Origin: Phytophthora quininea
Lineage: Eukaryota; Oomycota; Peronosporomycetes; Peronosporales; Peronosporaceae
Assembly: GCA_011947345.1 (NCBI GenBank)
Contig: JAAVTG010000349.1
Coordinates: 1-19,211 of the forward strand
Length of the DNA: 19,211 nt
Reading direction: 5' to 3'
Each line of letters starts with the position of its first letter. Position 1 is the stretch's first letter. The position numbers and the translations under genes were made by a program. Under the pieces are notes generated by a model, which made no database searches, was not told the origin of the DNA, and saw only the letters and a list, made by a program, of their open reading frames with translations. Positions 8,857 to 18,027 of this stretch are shown here, piece by piece.

Positions 8857-9660
8857 GTGGTGGGTGCAAGATACGAAGAGAGGCTGAAAAGTAGAAGGAA
8901 TTAGGAGTAGACTGCGGTAGCGGGCTAGAAGAGCTCCACTGTGCGATCACACGGCGTCCCTCAGTCTCGATTTGGGCCGGTAGCGCTCAGGTAAAGGGTC
9001 AATATACGCGTGGACTGGCTGACGCCGGTCTCACCCAAGCAACTCGGTTGTCGCGCGGGAGGTTTGGCGGCTTAAGAGGCCCCTCTCAACAGCTCCTGAA
9101 ATGGAAAAAGACAGTAGGGGGCGGAGTGCCGGCTGGCAGAACGCGGGGCGGTTCCACAAGACATCGTCCCGGGCTCCGAGCTGCGAGACCGTCGGGAGGA
9201 CCGAGAAGGGCTCCCTGTATTCGACGGGAAGACTGGAGATCAGGCGGTCGAGTAGTGTCGGCCCCCACTGAGAAGAGCAAAAAGGCCTCCGCGTCTGGAC
9301 CAGTGAGGTGGCGCAGAACGGGTCGGTTTAGACAACCTTTCGGTCACGGACACGGTATCAGGAGCTCTCGCGAGGAGGAAACCGCGAAGTGTGCTTTACT
9401 GGCGTTCAGGTGAAGGCAGGAGCAGGGCTGTAGCCCTTAACTCGTTGCTCAGGCGGTTGAAACGGTCAGAGCGTCTTGGCCATCGGGTTGGGGCCCCGCC
9501 TTGACCCCCTGTCGTGCAGTTGGGTCGTAGAGAGGACCTGCTGCAAAGAAGGACAAGAAAAGCAGGTGAGAGACCATGCGGAGGACAACCGGCAAGCAGC
9601 CTGATTCAGAAGAGTATGGAGCGCGGAAATGGAGTTACGGCCAAGGAAAAACCGACAGAG
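8857..9660. other. GC-rich, purine-biased stretch, possibly retroelement leader/gag relic
   Basis: The plus strand is strongly G/A-biased and GC-rich from about 8860 to 9660, unlike its flanks. The longest plus frame (9048-9413) is rich in Arg/Gly/Ser without motifs. A frame further on (9540-9660) reads basic protein such as AKKDKKSR and DSEEYGARKWSYGQGKTDRE, with stops. A decayed gag or LTR/leader is possible; nothing confirms it. Confidence 0.28.
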
Positions 9661-9756
9661 AAATTCTTATACCACAGTTCTCTATAGTCGCTTAAACGCA
9701 AAACATTTCGCCACAGTGACTTTTCGTTGGAAGAGGGGGTCAGAAAGATGCCACAC

Positions 9757-9980
9757 TAACTCAGTGGCCATGGGACCTCTAGCGTTACATCTACTGGGCT
9801 GTTTCCTAATGCTCCCGTCACTCTTTTGCTTCGTTTTAAACAGCCACTTATAGAATATATATTGATTCCCAGGCAGATGTGACATCACCGTGCAGGTCTC
9901 GTTTGTCTTCAGCGATGGCATTTCCATGTGTGAATACGTTCCACTCTCTTGCCTCTGGCGTTGACTCCGCCTCGGTGTAC
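9757..9980 (-). mobile_element. Decayed Ty1/copia fragment (start of RT domain)
   Basis: Minus-strand reading gives YTEAESTPEAREWN (family EAMxSPEAxxW), then in another frame EMPSLKTNET (EMxSLxxNxTW), LPGNQYIFYKWLFKTKQKSD (LPxGxKxIxxKWVFKxKxxxDG) and GSI before homology to the KARLVAKG block decays. This is the very start of copia RVT_2. It has the same orientation as the RNase H piece at 2535-2965, and the two are non-overlapping parts in the order expected of one element. Confidence 0.75.
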
Positions 9981-9999
9981 GATTTTAGTCCGGTTATGG

Positions 10000-10490
10000 T
10001 ACTAAACTTTAGCTATAGGAAGGCAAAGGTAATACATTGACGAAAAACGTCGGGTGGATATGGTGATCAAAATCTATGGCTCTGGAGGGAGGTTTTGAAC
10101 CGGCGACAGTTTAGAGACAACGACCCAGCAGCAACAGCCCTGTAGCGAAGAATAGAGACGGCCCAGTAGCGTCCCAGCGAGGTGGCAGCCTCGGCGCAGA
10201 TTCCAGAGTGAGCAAACTTTGGAAGGAGTGAGTGCAAACCAATGGAAGGGACGGTAAATTAAGCACCTAGGAGTTTTATCTAGAGCGAATTCAATACACA
10301 CGTAGGTGTTGGGTGGCTATGGAGTCTATGCGGCCTCCATCCACCCGAACTGGAGGGCCATTGTCAGTGATACGGCGCGATTGAACCCTGATCAAATCGG
10401 ACAGATCAGTCAATTGGACGATTAAAAATATTGTGAGTCGTTCAAAAGAATTCGTGTCGCTATCACACAACAAAACTCAAACCTGTCAAC
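10000..10490. other. Moderately GC-rich repeat-like stretch, unidentified
   Basis: Open frames of 60-75 codons exist on the minus strand (10074-10301, 10291-10473) but give no recognisable domain. The latter includes LSDLIRVQSRRITDNGPPVR. Its position beside a copia RT remnant suggests LTR or gag-region debris. No repeat partner was found inside the window. Confidence 0.25.
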
Positions 10491-10770
10491 CTCTCCCTGC
10501 TGTTTTAGGCTCGTCTTCGTCCTCTACAATCGAACTCAGGGAGTAAAAAACATCATCAAGTTGAAATTTGCCACACTAAAATCGCTAGTCGGAAATACTA
10601 CACAATTTGAAAGAGTGCCGCCTTATAATATTGCATTGGATCCTGGATAATTAGTGGGCTAGTAACTGGGGGATTATTAATTGTATTTTACTAAAAACTC
10701 AAAACTTGTTTTAAAAACTTAAATATACATTTTATACGGAGAGCTTATCTCCTCGGGGAAACGTGAGGTG
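10491..10770 (+). promoter_or_regulatory. AT-rich upstream region of the 10771 gene
   Basis: About 280 bp of mostly AT-rich DNA between the repeat island and the next gene; it presumably carries the promoter and 5' UTR. No clear initiator or other element could be assigned. The frame upstream of the ATG stays open to about 10723 without another ATG, so an unseen 5' exon cannot be excluded. Confidence 0.3.
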
Positions 10771-11894
10771 ATGCCTCTCGGGACAGTGCCCATGGACGAG
10801 GCCATCCGCACGCTGAGCGTGGAGATGGCCAACGACAAGGATGCCTCTTTCGTCGGCAAGTATGTCAACAGCATATTCCCATTACGTTTATTTTTGTATA
10901 ATTAGGATTTATTTTACAGAACGGAGGCGGAGATGGAGGTGCTGTCCAAGTACGCAGTCAAGGGACGCAGTCGAGCGATGCTGGGTGCTGTGCTGGGGAC
11001 GACCGCTATGGCAAGTCTCTGGAAATTCTCCAGGAACCAGCGCAAAGTTGTCGGGGCCTTCGCAATGACGTGTAAGTAAAAAGAAAAGTAGCGTGTGTTT
11101 TGTGACATGACGAACTTACAATTTTTTTGTTTACATTAGCTGGAGGCATTTTTGGAGCCTCTTACGGCATTATCAGCATCCGTCGAGACTTGTTTTCGGA
11201 GCTTCTGATGCTTCCATCGGACAAGTCTCCGTTTGCAGTGCGCGCCAGGAACATGTGCGTTTTTGGATATTATTTTTACTATCAGATTATACTAATTTAT
11301 TGTGGACATTAGTTTGCTGACGAAGATCCCAGACAACGCGTTCGTGCGAGAGATGAAGGACAAATTTGCTCACGCGGACAAGTACGACACTATTTGTTTT
11401 GATCCAGAAAGCTTGATTTTTTTGCTGACCTTTATCTGCTCTTCTTCAGTGATTCTTGGAGCCAAGCAGAAACTACGGCTGGGATCTCGGATTCTAAAGC
11501 AGCAACTCGTCTTCCTCCAGCGCCTCGTCGCTTTGACAATGAAATCTCCAGCCACGTGCCACCGATCACTGGTCTGGATACCTCTCGCGGCAAGAAGGAC
11601 ACGAATGACGAGCAGGAAGCTTTTGGAGAACCGAATGACAGTGGACACCGTTCGCCATTCTTCTTCGGAGCTAAACCGTCGACAGATGAAAATGCCCACG
11701 GCATCCCGCCTCTCTCACGTGACCCGTACGAGCGCTACTCACAAGAATCAAGTCATCCTAACTCCGACAAGAATTTGCCTCCGTTGCGTCATGATGAAGA
11801 CGATTATTTCTTTGGTGTGCCAAGTGACGACGCACCGGCGAAACCAACCACGTGGGAGGAGATCCGCCGACGTGCTGCAGAGCAGCGCAAGTGA
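10771..11894 (+). CDS. Five-exon gene for a small membrane-associated protein, OCIA-like layout
   Basis: Exons 10771-10859, 10920-11071, 11140-11254, 11313-11381 and 11450-11894, joined by GT-AG introns of 60, 68, 58 and 68 nt. All junctions keep frame and give 289 residues. Residues about 45-65 ([17 protein letters not shown]) and 72-92 ([20 protein letters not shown]) form two Gly/Ala-rich hydrophobic segments, followed by a charged block with [17 protein letters not shown]. The C-terminal half is acidic and disordered, ending in [15 protein letters not shown]. Two short Gly-rich membrane segments near the N-terminus plus a short conserved W/Y-x-E-[IL]-R C-terminal motif recall OCIA-domain mitochondrial/endosomal proteins. 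That is a weak resemblance, and the function is otherwise unknown. Start: the first ATG of the open stretch. The stop overlaps a possible splice donor (see findings). Confidence 0.75.
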
Positions 11895-12043
11895 GTTACG
11901 GTCAACTCAAATGGTCAGCAACCAGAAAACCCAAATGATGTGTGAACAGAGCAATAAATGGATGCCTCTTGCGGGCGTCTGAAATTGACTCGACACACCT
12001 TCCAGCCGACTCTTCACTGTTTGCTGTGCTTGTTTCCAGGTTC

Positions 12044-12808
12044 ATGAATATTCAAAGGAGTCTGACCAAGTCGGGCACTGGGGATGACGGTCAGGAGCAT
12101 CCACTCAAGCCGTACACGTCCAGTCAGAAGATGCAGCGCTCGTCCAGCTCGGGGACGCGGCATTCCAGCACCAAAGCGTTGTCATACGAAGGTTTGTTGT
12201 CCGAAGAAGAGCTTGTTGTGCTGCGAGCCATTGTAGCGAGAGAAGCCGGGGTGGACGAATTGCTGCGCTGCTGCTGCTCTTTCGAAGAAGACCAAAGCGT
12301 CGAATTGCTAGAGGCGTTAGTTCAAGTTCGAGTGCTATCGTTGGCGGTCGTTGATGCAATCGCTGGCTGGCGACGACGGATGATCCAGATCCAGCCGTTC
12401 ATGTGGAGGAATCTGAACTACTTGCTCAAAATGACCTGCGACCTTGATTTTGTGAGCAAAAGCCAACTCGCCACTGCTGCAATGGACGGGCTACGGCTCT
12501 GTCGAAGAAACCCCTTCTCAACTATCGGAGGGAGGGATCAAAGCATGCGTGCATTGTGGGAGGTGGAGATGCCCAATGAAGAGGATCTGTCCGTCTTGCT
12601 GGACTCGGCTTCGTTTGCTACGAGCGACGTAACAATCGATTTACCATCCAAGATTCGTCTCGCCGAGTATTTTCTGGTCTACGAAGAGCGCCGATATGGC
12701 ACTTTTAGAAGGGTCCAAGCAGCAGCCGACCATCGCTTGAAGCTGCTAGTCCAAAAGGAAGCAGAATATGCGTCGAAGGAACGCTTCGGAGCAGTGTCTG
12801 AGTCATAA
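12044..12808 (+). CDS. Hypothetical conserved-looking helical protein, 254 aa
   Basis: Intact single-exon frame with coding-type composition; family not recognised. The first in-frame ATG is at 12044. Residues 1-50 are Ser/Thr-rich and basic (SQKMQRSSSSGTRHSS). From about 55 on it is mostly helical: a Leu/Glu-rich block (LLSEEELVVLRAIVAREAG), a Cys cluster (LLRCCCSFEED), then VVDAIAGWRRRMIQIQPFMW and RNLNYLLKMTCDLDFV, and a charged helix near the C-terminus (VYEERRYGTFRRVQAAADHR). No signal peptide or membrane segment. It begins 149 bp after the upstream gene's stop, directly after a splice-acceptor-like TTTCCAG, so it could instead be the last exon of that gene. Its 3' end is 109 bp from the convergent TIR gene. 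Confidence 0.65.
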   Translation: MNIQRSLTKSGTGDDGQEHPLKPYTSSQKMQRSSSSGTRHSSTKALSYEGLLSEEELVVLRAIVAREAGVDELLRCCCSFEEDQSVELLEALVQVRVLSLAVVDAIAGWRRRMIQIQPFMWRNLNYLLKMTCDLDFVSKSQLATAAMDGLRLCRRNPFSTIGGRDQSMRALWEVEMPNEEDLSVLLDSASFATSDVTIDLPSKIRLAEYFLVYEERRYGTFRRVQAAADHRLKLLVQKEAEYASKERFGAVSES

Positions 12809-12917
12809 CAAGGCCCAAGGGGAGATGCTCGCTCTTGGTGATGACAAATTAATCCTTCATTGTCATTAAAATCGTCGAAGAGCACGATGTTGCCTCAAAA
12901 CTTAGTGTACTTCGCTC
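12809..12917. other. Convergent intergenic spacer
   Basis: 109 bp between the stop codons of two convergent genes; it must hold both 3' UTR/polyadenylation regions. It is AT-rich around 12845-12870. No hairpin or other element was recognised. Confidence 0.5.
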
Positions 12918-15900
12918 TCAGACAATGTCATCGGTCCCACCGATGCTACCGTGCGGATGACGAGTAGGTGTGATCAGATACCCACTGCTCTCTCTGCTTC
13001 TCCTGCTGCCAGTGCGCGAGATCGAGTCATCCGACCCTGTGCGAGAAGCTTCTTGCACTCTTGAGTTTGCGTTCTGTCGGCGTAGATGGTCAGAATCATC
13101 TCGACGTTCTGCTCTAATTACGTCAGGTTCGCTCCAGCCATGGCCGCCAATACTGGAAGACGATCCCGCTCGACTTCCTGGCGTGGACACCTTGGGACCT
13201 GTTTGTAAAGGCATTGAAGCCAGGAAGCTTCGCACCGGTAGTGGCGGCGGCAAGTGCGAGGCGTCGGTTGTATCAAGCAGATCATCGTCAAATGGCGATT
13301 GCACCTGTACAACTTCTGTGTACGCTGGTAAGGACGACGGTCTACCTTCGGACGAAGAGATGGAAGACAGCGGAGACATAATCGCCATAGCTCCCGACCC
13401 GAAGCTAAGGTCGTCGCGACTGTCCTCTTGCTGCCGCTCGAGACGTCTCTGTCGAGCTTCGCTCTGCTGTTGCATGCGCAAATAGTTACTAAGCTGCTCC
13501 ACGCTCTGGTCGAATCCAAGCGACATGTTGAAGTGGTGAACGAGACTCCTGGAGAAAGTGTAGCGCTTGGCCAGATCCACTTTGTGGAGCGAGAGTAGAA
13601 CAGGAATCAGCAATTTGCCACGATCTTCAGCAAACGCTAATTGATCCGAAAGCAAGTCGCAAGTCGCAGATAGTGGTGAGATCACCACTAACACTGCAGA
13701 ACAGGCGAGGATGGCGTCTTTCGCGGCTAATTGACGCGTCTGCACAGGTAGACGAGCAACTGGTTGGTCTCCACTGCTTAGATCCACGCCGAACCCGTCG
13801 CTTTGCGTTTGAACACCATCGGTACCTGACTCTTGATGCTGGTGCGCATATTGGACTGCCGGGACAGTTTGGTCCACCACGCAGCGAATGTTCTGCTTCA
13901 ACAATGCCTTCTGTAAGCGCATACAAAAGGAGCGATGATAATCCCCATGCGCAATGAAAACAAACGAGTCTGTAGATGCGGAATTGGCGAATGCTAAGGA
14001 CGTGGCTAGCCCCTCAATTCGTCGCAGCGGGCGGAAAAGAGGCACATTCAGAGGTCCCTCTGCGAAATGGATCGTCGCTTCAGTGTCCTCGCACTCGCTG
14101 TGGTCGGCTGAGGACACTCCGCGAGCCTTGTCTTCGTCATCTGCGCATTCGCTGATACCCCGACGAGACCGGAAATAGTCAGCATCTGGATCGACATTTC
14201 CTCCTTCACTGGCAGGAAGAAGCGCCTGCTGTTGCAGCTGCTCTTGGCGTCGTGCTAGACGGGCCCGATGCTCCTCGATCTGGTCTTGAATGCCATCTAA
14301 AAGCATCCGCAAGCAGTGGCGGAACGCGTCGTCGTTGTGGTCTGGGACTAACTCAAGAGTACTAGCGATTCGCTTGCTTTCCATATTCTGCGTATCAGCG
14401 ACAGAACCATTAAGGTTTTCATCCTCTTGCTCGTCTTCTCGAGGCTCTGAGCCAATCATTGTGTGGGAGCTATTGCTCATTGTTCTCCTGCGATCTACTG
14501 TAGCATCGCCTTCGACCGACAGCGCATATGGAATCGATGCATGTTGTTGCTTAATTGCTGGGCGAAAATCAATCACTTGGCGGGTCCACAGATACACCTG
14601 AAGTTCCTCCGATATCTCCATGTCTTCACACTGAATCGCCACTACTGGAACATTCTGCATCTTAGCGAATGCTAGTTCCTTCATGCACCATTGAGACTGA
14701 GGGTAATCCTTTGTCAGTACAGCCAACACCAACGCACTACTTTGAATACCTTTCGCAATCTCCTGCCGCCATACCGACCCACCAGTTATACCAGTCGGCC
14801 CCATAGAGTCAATCCACGTTGTCACCCGTGAGCGTTCCAAGGCATCTCGCAGTTTGCATGCCAGAGGAGCGTGTGCATGACTATAACTGATCATAACGTC
14901 GCGCTGGCCTGCTTCCTTCTTTACAGCAAAACGTAAGGCTGGAGATCTCGCGCAGTCTATCGCTCGTTGGCCAATAAAGTTGACAGCTGTCAAGCTAAGG
15001 CCAGCCCGCACAAACAGCACCGCCGCGGCTTGATTCCGCCGGCGCAGCGCCACGTGAAGAGCCGAGTCACCGTTGCTGGCACGAGTTGCATGCAAGTCAA
15101 CCCCATGATCGACAAGTAACTGAAAGATTTTTGGATCTAACCCCGAGCCAAAGAGCGTCGTCCACTAAGCATGTCACCAAGGCCGCCATCCTCTTCACAC
15201 TGGACATCGTTCTCGTCGTCCTGCACTTGATCGTCACCGAGCTTATCGCGCTTGCCTGCAGCTGTCTTGGCTCCTCGTTTGATCGAAGCGCATGCTCCTG
15301 CTGCGCATATACACAATAGTGGATCGCCCTGTGCATCGCACACGTTGACATCAGCACCACTTTCCAATAAGATCTCTACAGCGCGCGTCCGATTCAGGAC
15401 GCAGGCCCACGCTAAAGGTGTGCGACCAAACACATCTCGTGCATCAATTGAGGCTCCGTAGCGTAATAGAGTGCGGATTATTCGAGCGTGGCCGCGCATT
15501 GCAGCCCAGTGGAGAGGAGTGCGTCGGAAACAGCCAACGACTTGCTCACCAAGTGAATCTGGGTCGGCCCCGTGGTCTAACAGGAAGGCCACCTCGTGAC
15601 GGCGTCCACCAGCGCATGCATCGTGAAGAGGTGTCAGCGCTACGTCCCCGCCATACTTTTCCATCTGACGGGCCACGGCAGCATTGCCTGCAATGCGCGC
15701 GACTTCAAATGCCGTGAGTAGCAGTCCACTGCCGCCACCCTGAACTGGCAACGATAGAGGATTAGCCCCCGCATCAAGAAGTAACCGAGTGCATTCCTTG
15801 TCTACAGCCCAATACAATGGAGAGGTCGCAAAGCGTGGATGTGTCGATAGTGCTGGTACATCGGGCTTCGCGCCATAGCGCAGAAGCAGTAGTGTAAGTT

Positions 15901-17871
15901 CCGAATGACCAAGCGTCACTGCCACATGTAGTGGCGTTAGCAAAGTAGCTTGCAGCAAGCCCACAGGACCAAACGGATGTGAAGCGCTGGCCAGGCCAGG
16001 AGCGGCACCTTTGCCGCCACCCGACGTAGCATTCCCCGTGACACCCACGCTTGAACGGCGGACTACGAAGAACAACACGCGAAACACAAGTCTGTAAAGC
16101 CATGCCAGATCTAGCCGTAATAGCTCCAGCTTATCGAGCTGTTGAACGTCAAAGTGTCCGTTAGCAAGCAACTCGCGAACTACTTCGAGTTGATCGAAAG
16201 CCACAGCAACATGCAATGGGTTTCGCTGGCCACGAGCCAGCAGTACCATCCCGCCGAGTCTCCATATACGTGGTTCGTACCATGCCGTCGCAAATTCAGC
16301 TCCCGCAATGCCAACAGCAGCATCAATTAATGCCCGCACTTGCTCGACATCTCCACGTTTTGATGCGCTATACAGAGCTACCTTCACATAGTGAACCTGC
16401 TTTTTCATTGTACCGTCAGGTAGCGACACGCTGCCATTCTCACCATTTTCTGTGCCGGTAAATCGATTGCCACGAGCCGCTTTCCGCAGTCGTTTACAGC
16501 GTCGCCAGAAAGCCCACACTGGGGCCGGTAGCCAGGCATACAACGGCTGAGCAAACGACCGCTCAACGTAGTCGAATCGCGAATGGCCTGGAACATAGCC
16601 CTCTGAAACAGAAGATGCTGATGGATCCGATGAAAGAGCAGAATTTGTCGCCAGCGCAGCATGTACGCAGCAACTCCAACGAGTTCAATACCAAGCAGCA
16701 TCGCAAAATAACCAGCTCCTAGTTCGCGGTCGCAGGCAGTCAACATATTGGATACACTTCCGGAATCTGATGACGGCAGGAAGATTAAAACCAAGGTATA
16801 GATCAAGTACGGGATCTCCACCCCACGATCAGTTCGCACAGTGTAAACAGGTACGTCTTCTCAAAGCGCTGGTGTTCTTTGACGACGTCATCAACCGCCG
16901 AAGACGGCGCCACAACCGCCGACGGTTCCCCAGCACTCGAAGCGCTGGTACTCATGGACGTCGTATCTCTACGCGCTCTCCGATATAGTCTGCACGCCTT
17001 AAAATTCAGCGCAGGGAGACACAGCAGAACATTTGCCGCTAAAGTGTAGACGTACATGTCCAGAAAGGACAGGCACGACTCCCTGCACTGCCGAACGTCG
17101 CCGTCTCCACTGTCAGGGTGTTCTGCATGGCGTAGAATCGCTGGCAGCACAACATGGTTCAGTAGTTCTCTCAATAAATAAACCCCCACAATGAGCGTCG
17201 AGTTGGCCACCATCCGCGCGCTAAGAAATGTGTTGCTGTCTCTCTTGAGCCACGGAAACACACACCACATGACCTTGCGGACCCTCGTGTAGCACCACCA
17301 CAGCTTGCGGATCCTCAACTGGCCAGTCTTATCCACATAATAGTTGCACGACGGCAGCGCCGTACTGCCCAGCGTGTCCTGCATTCTGCGCAGCTCCGAC
17401 GTCCAAATTATTGGACAAGTTGACTTTCCCCGAATTGTGCAGGGTCGAGCTGTCATTACTTGGTGTAGAAGAGTGTGCAGACAGCGCCGACGGGTCGTTT
17501 CTCTGTCTGTGGCTACTCTTGGAGTGTCTGGAGCCCTGTGTTCTAACTGCAGAGTGCATGGAGATGGATCTGGTGCTCTGTGCCATTGGAGGGACTTCAT
17601 ATCTTGGTATTCCTGGAGAGAGGGGCATCACCGGCTTCAGTCGTTGTGTCTGACCATCACTCTGAATGTTCTTGGGACTTTGCAGCGCGCGGCGGCGTCC
17701 GTGGCCCGGAGGAGACCGCAGCGCTTGGAAGTAGCCGGTATTACCGGTATCTTCGTGCTCTTCGTCGCTGGAGGACGCAGAACTGCGCGACGAGCAGCGT
17801 GACGACTGGGCGGACGAGTGGCCGACGCTGCTGGTGCGCCCGTGCAGCGGCAGTCGCTCGTCCAGCGGCAT
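12918..17871 (-). CDS. Four-TM / ankyrin-repeat / tandem TIR membrane protein (about 1,650 aa; four apparent frameshifts)
   Basis: Intronless. In order (approximate residues): Ser/Arg-rich disordered N-terminus 1-155; basic linker; membrane segments near 220-246, 267-290, 340-367 and 384-405; ankyrin repeats about 495-980 (for example TPLHVAVTLGHSELTLLLL, RTPLHWAAMRGHARIIRTLL, ALHVALRRRNQAAAVLF); TIR domain about 989-1103 (DVMISYSHAH, TTWIDSMGP, then SQWCMKELAFA, whose Glu at 14676-14678 is in the catalytic position of NAD+-cleaving TIRs); a charged, partly coiled-coil linker; a second TIR-like domain about 1300-1460 without that Glu; and a 190-residue Ser/Pro-rich tail. Start: the first ATG (17871) ahead of the Ser-rich region. 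Frame breaks near 17396, 16821-16824, 16606-16608 and 15162 are bridged directly by continuing domain sequence, so I treat this as one gene. A signalling role at a membrane is inferred; the ligand and whether it cleaves NAD+ are unknown. Confidence 0.82.
13490..13970 (-). other. Second, divergent TIR-like domain (predicted pseudo-enzyme)
   Basis: Starts DSFVFIAHGDYHRSFCMRLQ (strand A and helix A), then IRCVVDQTVPAVQ (strand B), a Gln/Ser-rich insert of about 45 residues, AILACSAVLVVISPLSA (strand C), TCDLLSDQLAFAED in place of WCxxEL, and KLLIPVLL (strand D). The position of the catalytic Glu is occupied by Gln or Asp. The fold call comes from strand order and spacing, so confidence is moderate. 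Confidence 0.6.
14562..14903 (-). other. First TIR domain (TIR_2 type) with putative catalytic glutamate
   Basis: Strand A DVMISYS, helix region HAPLACKLRDALERS, strand B VTTWIDS, BB-loop MGPTGITGGSVWRQEIAKGI, strand C ALVLAVLTKDY, then SQWCMKEL with Glu at 14676-14678, strand D VPVVAIQCED and a final WTRQVIDF. The S-x-W-C-x-x-E-L motif is the catalytic motif of plant and SARM1-class TIR NADases (established knowledge), so enzymatic activity is plausible. Confidence 0.85.
14950..16400 (-). repeat. Ankyrin-repeat array within the TIR gene
   Basis: Roughly eight to ten ankyrin units of the form x-TPLHxA...G....V..LL..GA. Clear examples are NPLHVAVAFDQLEVVRELLA, TPLHVAVTLGHSELTLLLLR, TPLHDACAGGRRHEVAFLLD, TPLHWAAMRGHARIIRTLLR, TPLAWACVLNRTRAVEILLE and ALHVALRRRNQAAAVLFVRA. 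Some units are separated by long inserts. One insert (16061-16123) is a hydrophobic, Arg-bearing helix LLRLDLAWLYRLVFRVLFFV. Ankyrin arrays usually bind other proteins. Confidence 0.85.
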
Positions 17872-18027
17872 GGACGCACCGCCAAGAGGTCTAATAAAAA
17901 CTGTATGTTCGCACGGGATTGAGATGGTGAATGGCAATGATAGCGCCTTTAATAGTCCTTTCCACAGGTTTTATGCGTTATGAAACGCTTACGTTCCGAC
18001 AATCAATGCCCCACAATCAAAACGAAC
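17872..18027. promoter_or_regulatory. Divergent promoter region between the TIR gene and PSMG4
   Basis: Only 156 bp separate the two start codons on opposite strands, so both transcription starts and 5' UTRs must lie here (or inside transcribed sequence) and regulation may be shared. It contains CCTTTAATAGTCC and an AT-rich centre. No oomycete initiator motif could be assigned with confidence. Confidence 0.5.

Noticed and set aside
9048..9413. 121-codon plus-strand frame as a gene
   Set aside because: Arg/Gly/Ser-rich composition follows from the G/A-rich block. It has no ATG start, no motif and no neighbour support.
10076..10110. Minus-strand GGTTCAAAACC resembling a tRNA B box with a CCAGAGCCA-like 3' end (tRNA or SINE)
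   Set aside because: The T-stem pairs poorly (about three of five pairs) and no A box, anticodon arm or acceptor partner was found upstream. Probably chance or a very decayed relic.
12970..13485. 171-codon plus-strand frame opposite the TIR gene tail
   Set aside because: It lies antisense to Ser/Arg-rich coding sequence, which often leaves open antisense frames. No motif, no ATG start of its own.
15137..15180. An intron instead of a frameshift between the ankyrin part and the last ankyrin/TIR part
   Set aside because: The two frames meet within a few codons with no room for a 58-93 nt intron and no matching donor/acceptor pair; adding one base restores the ankyrin sequence.
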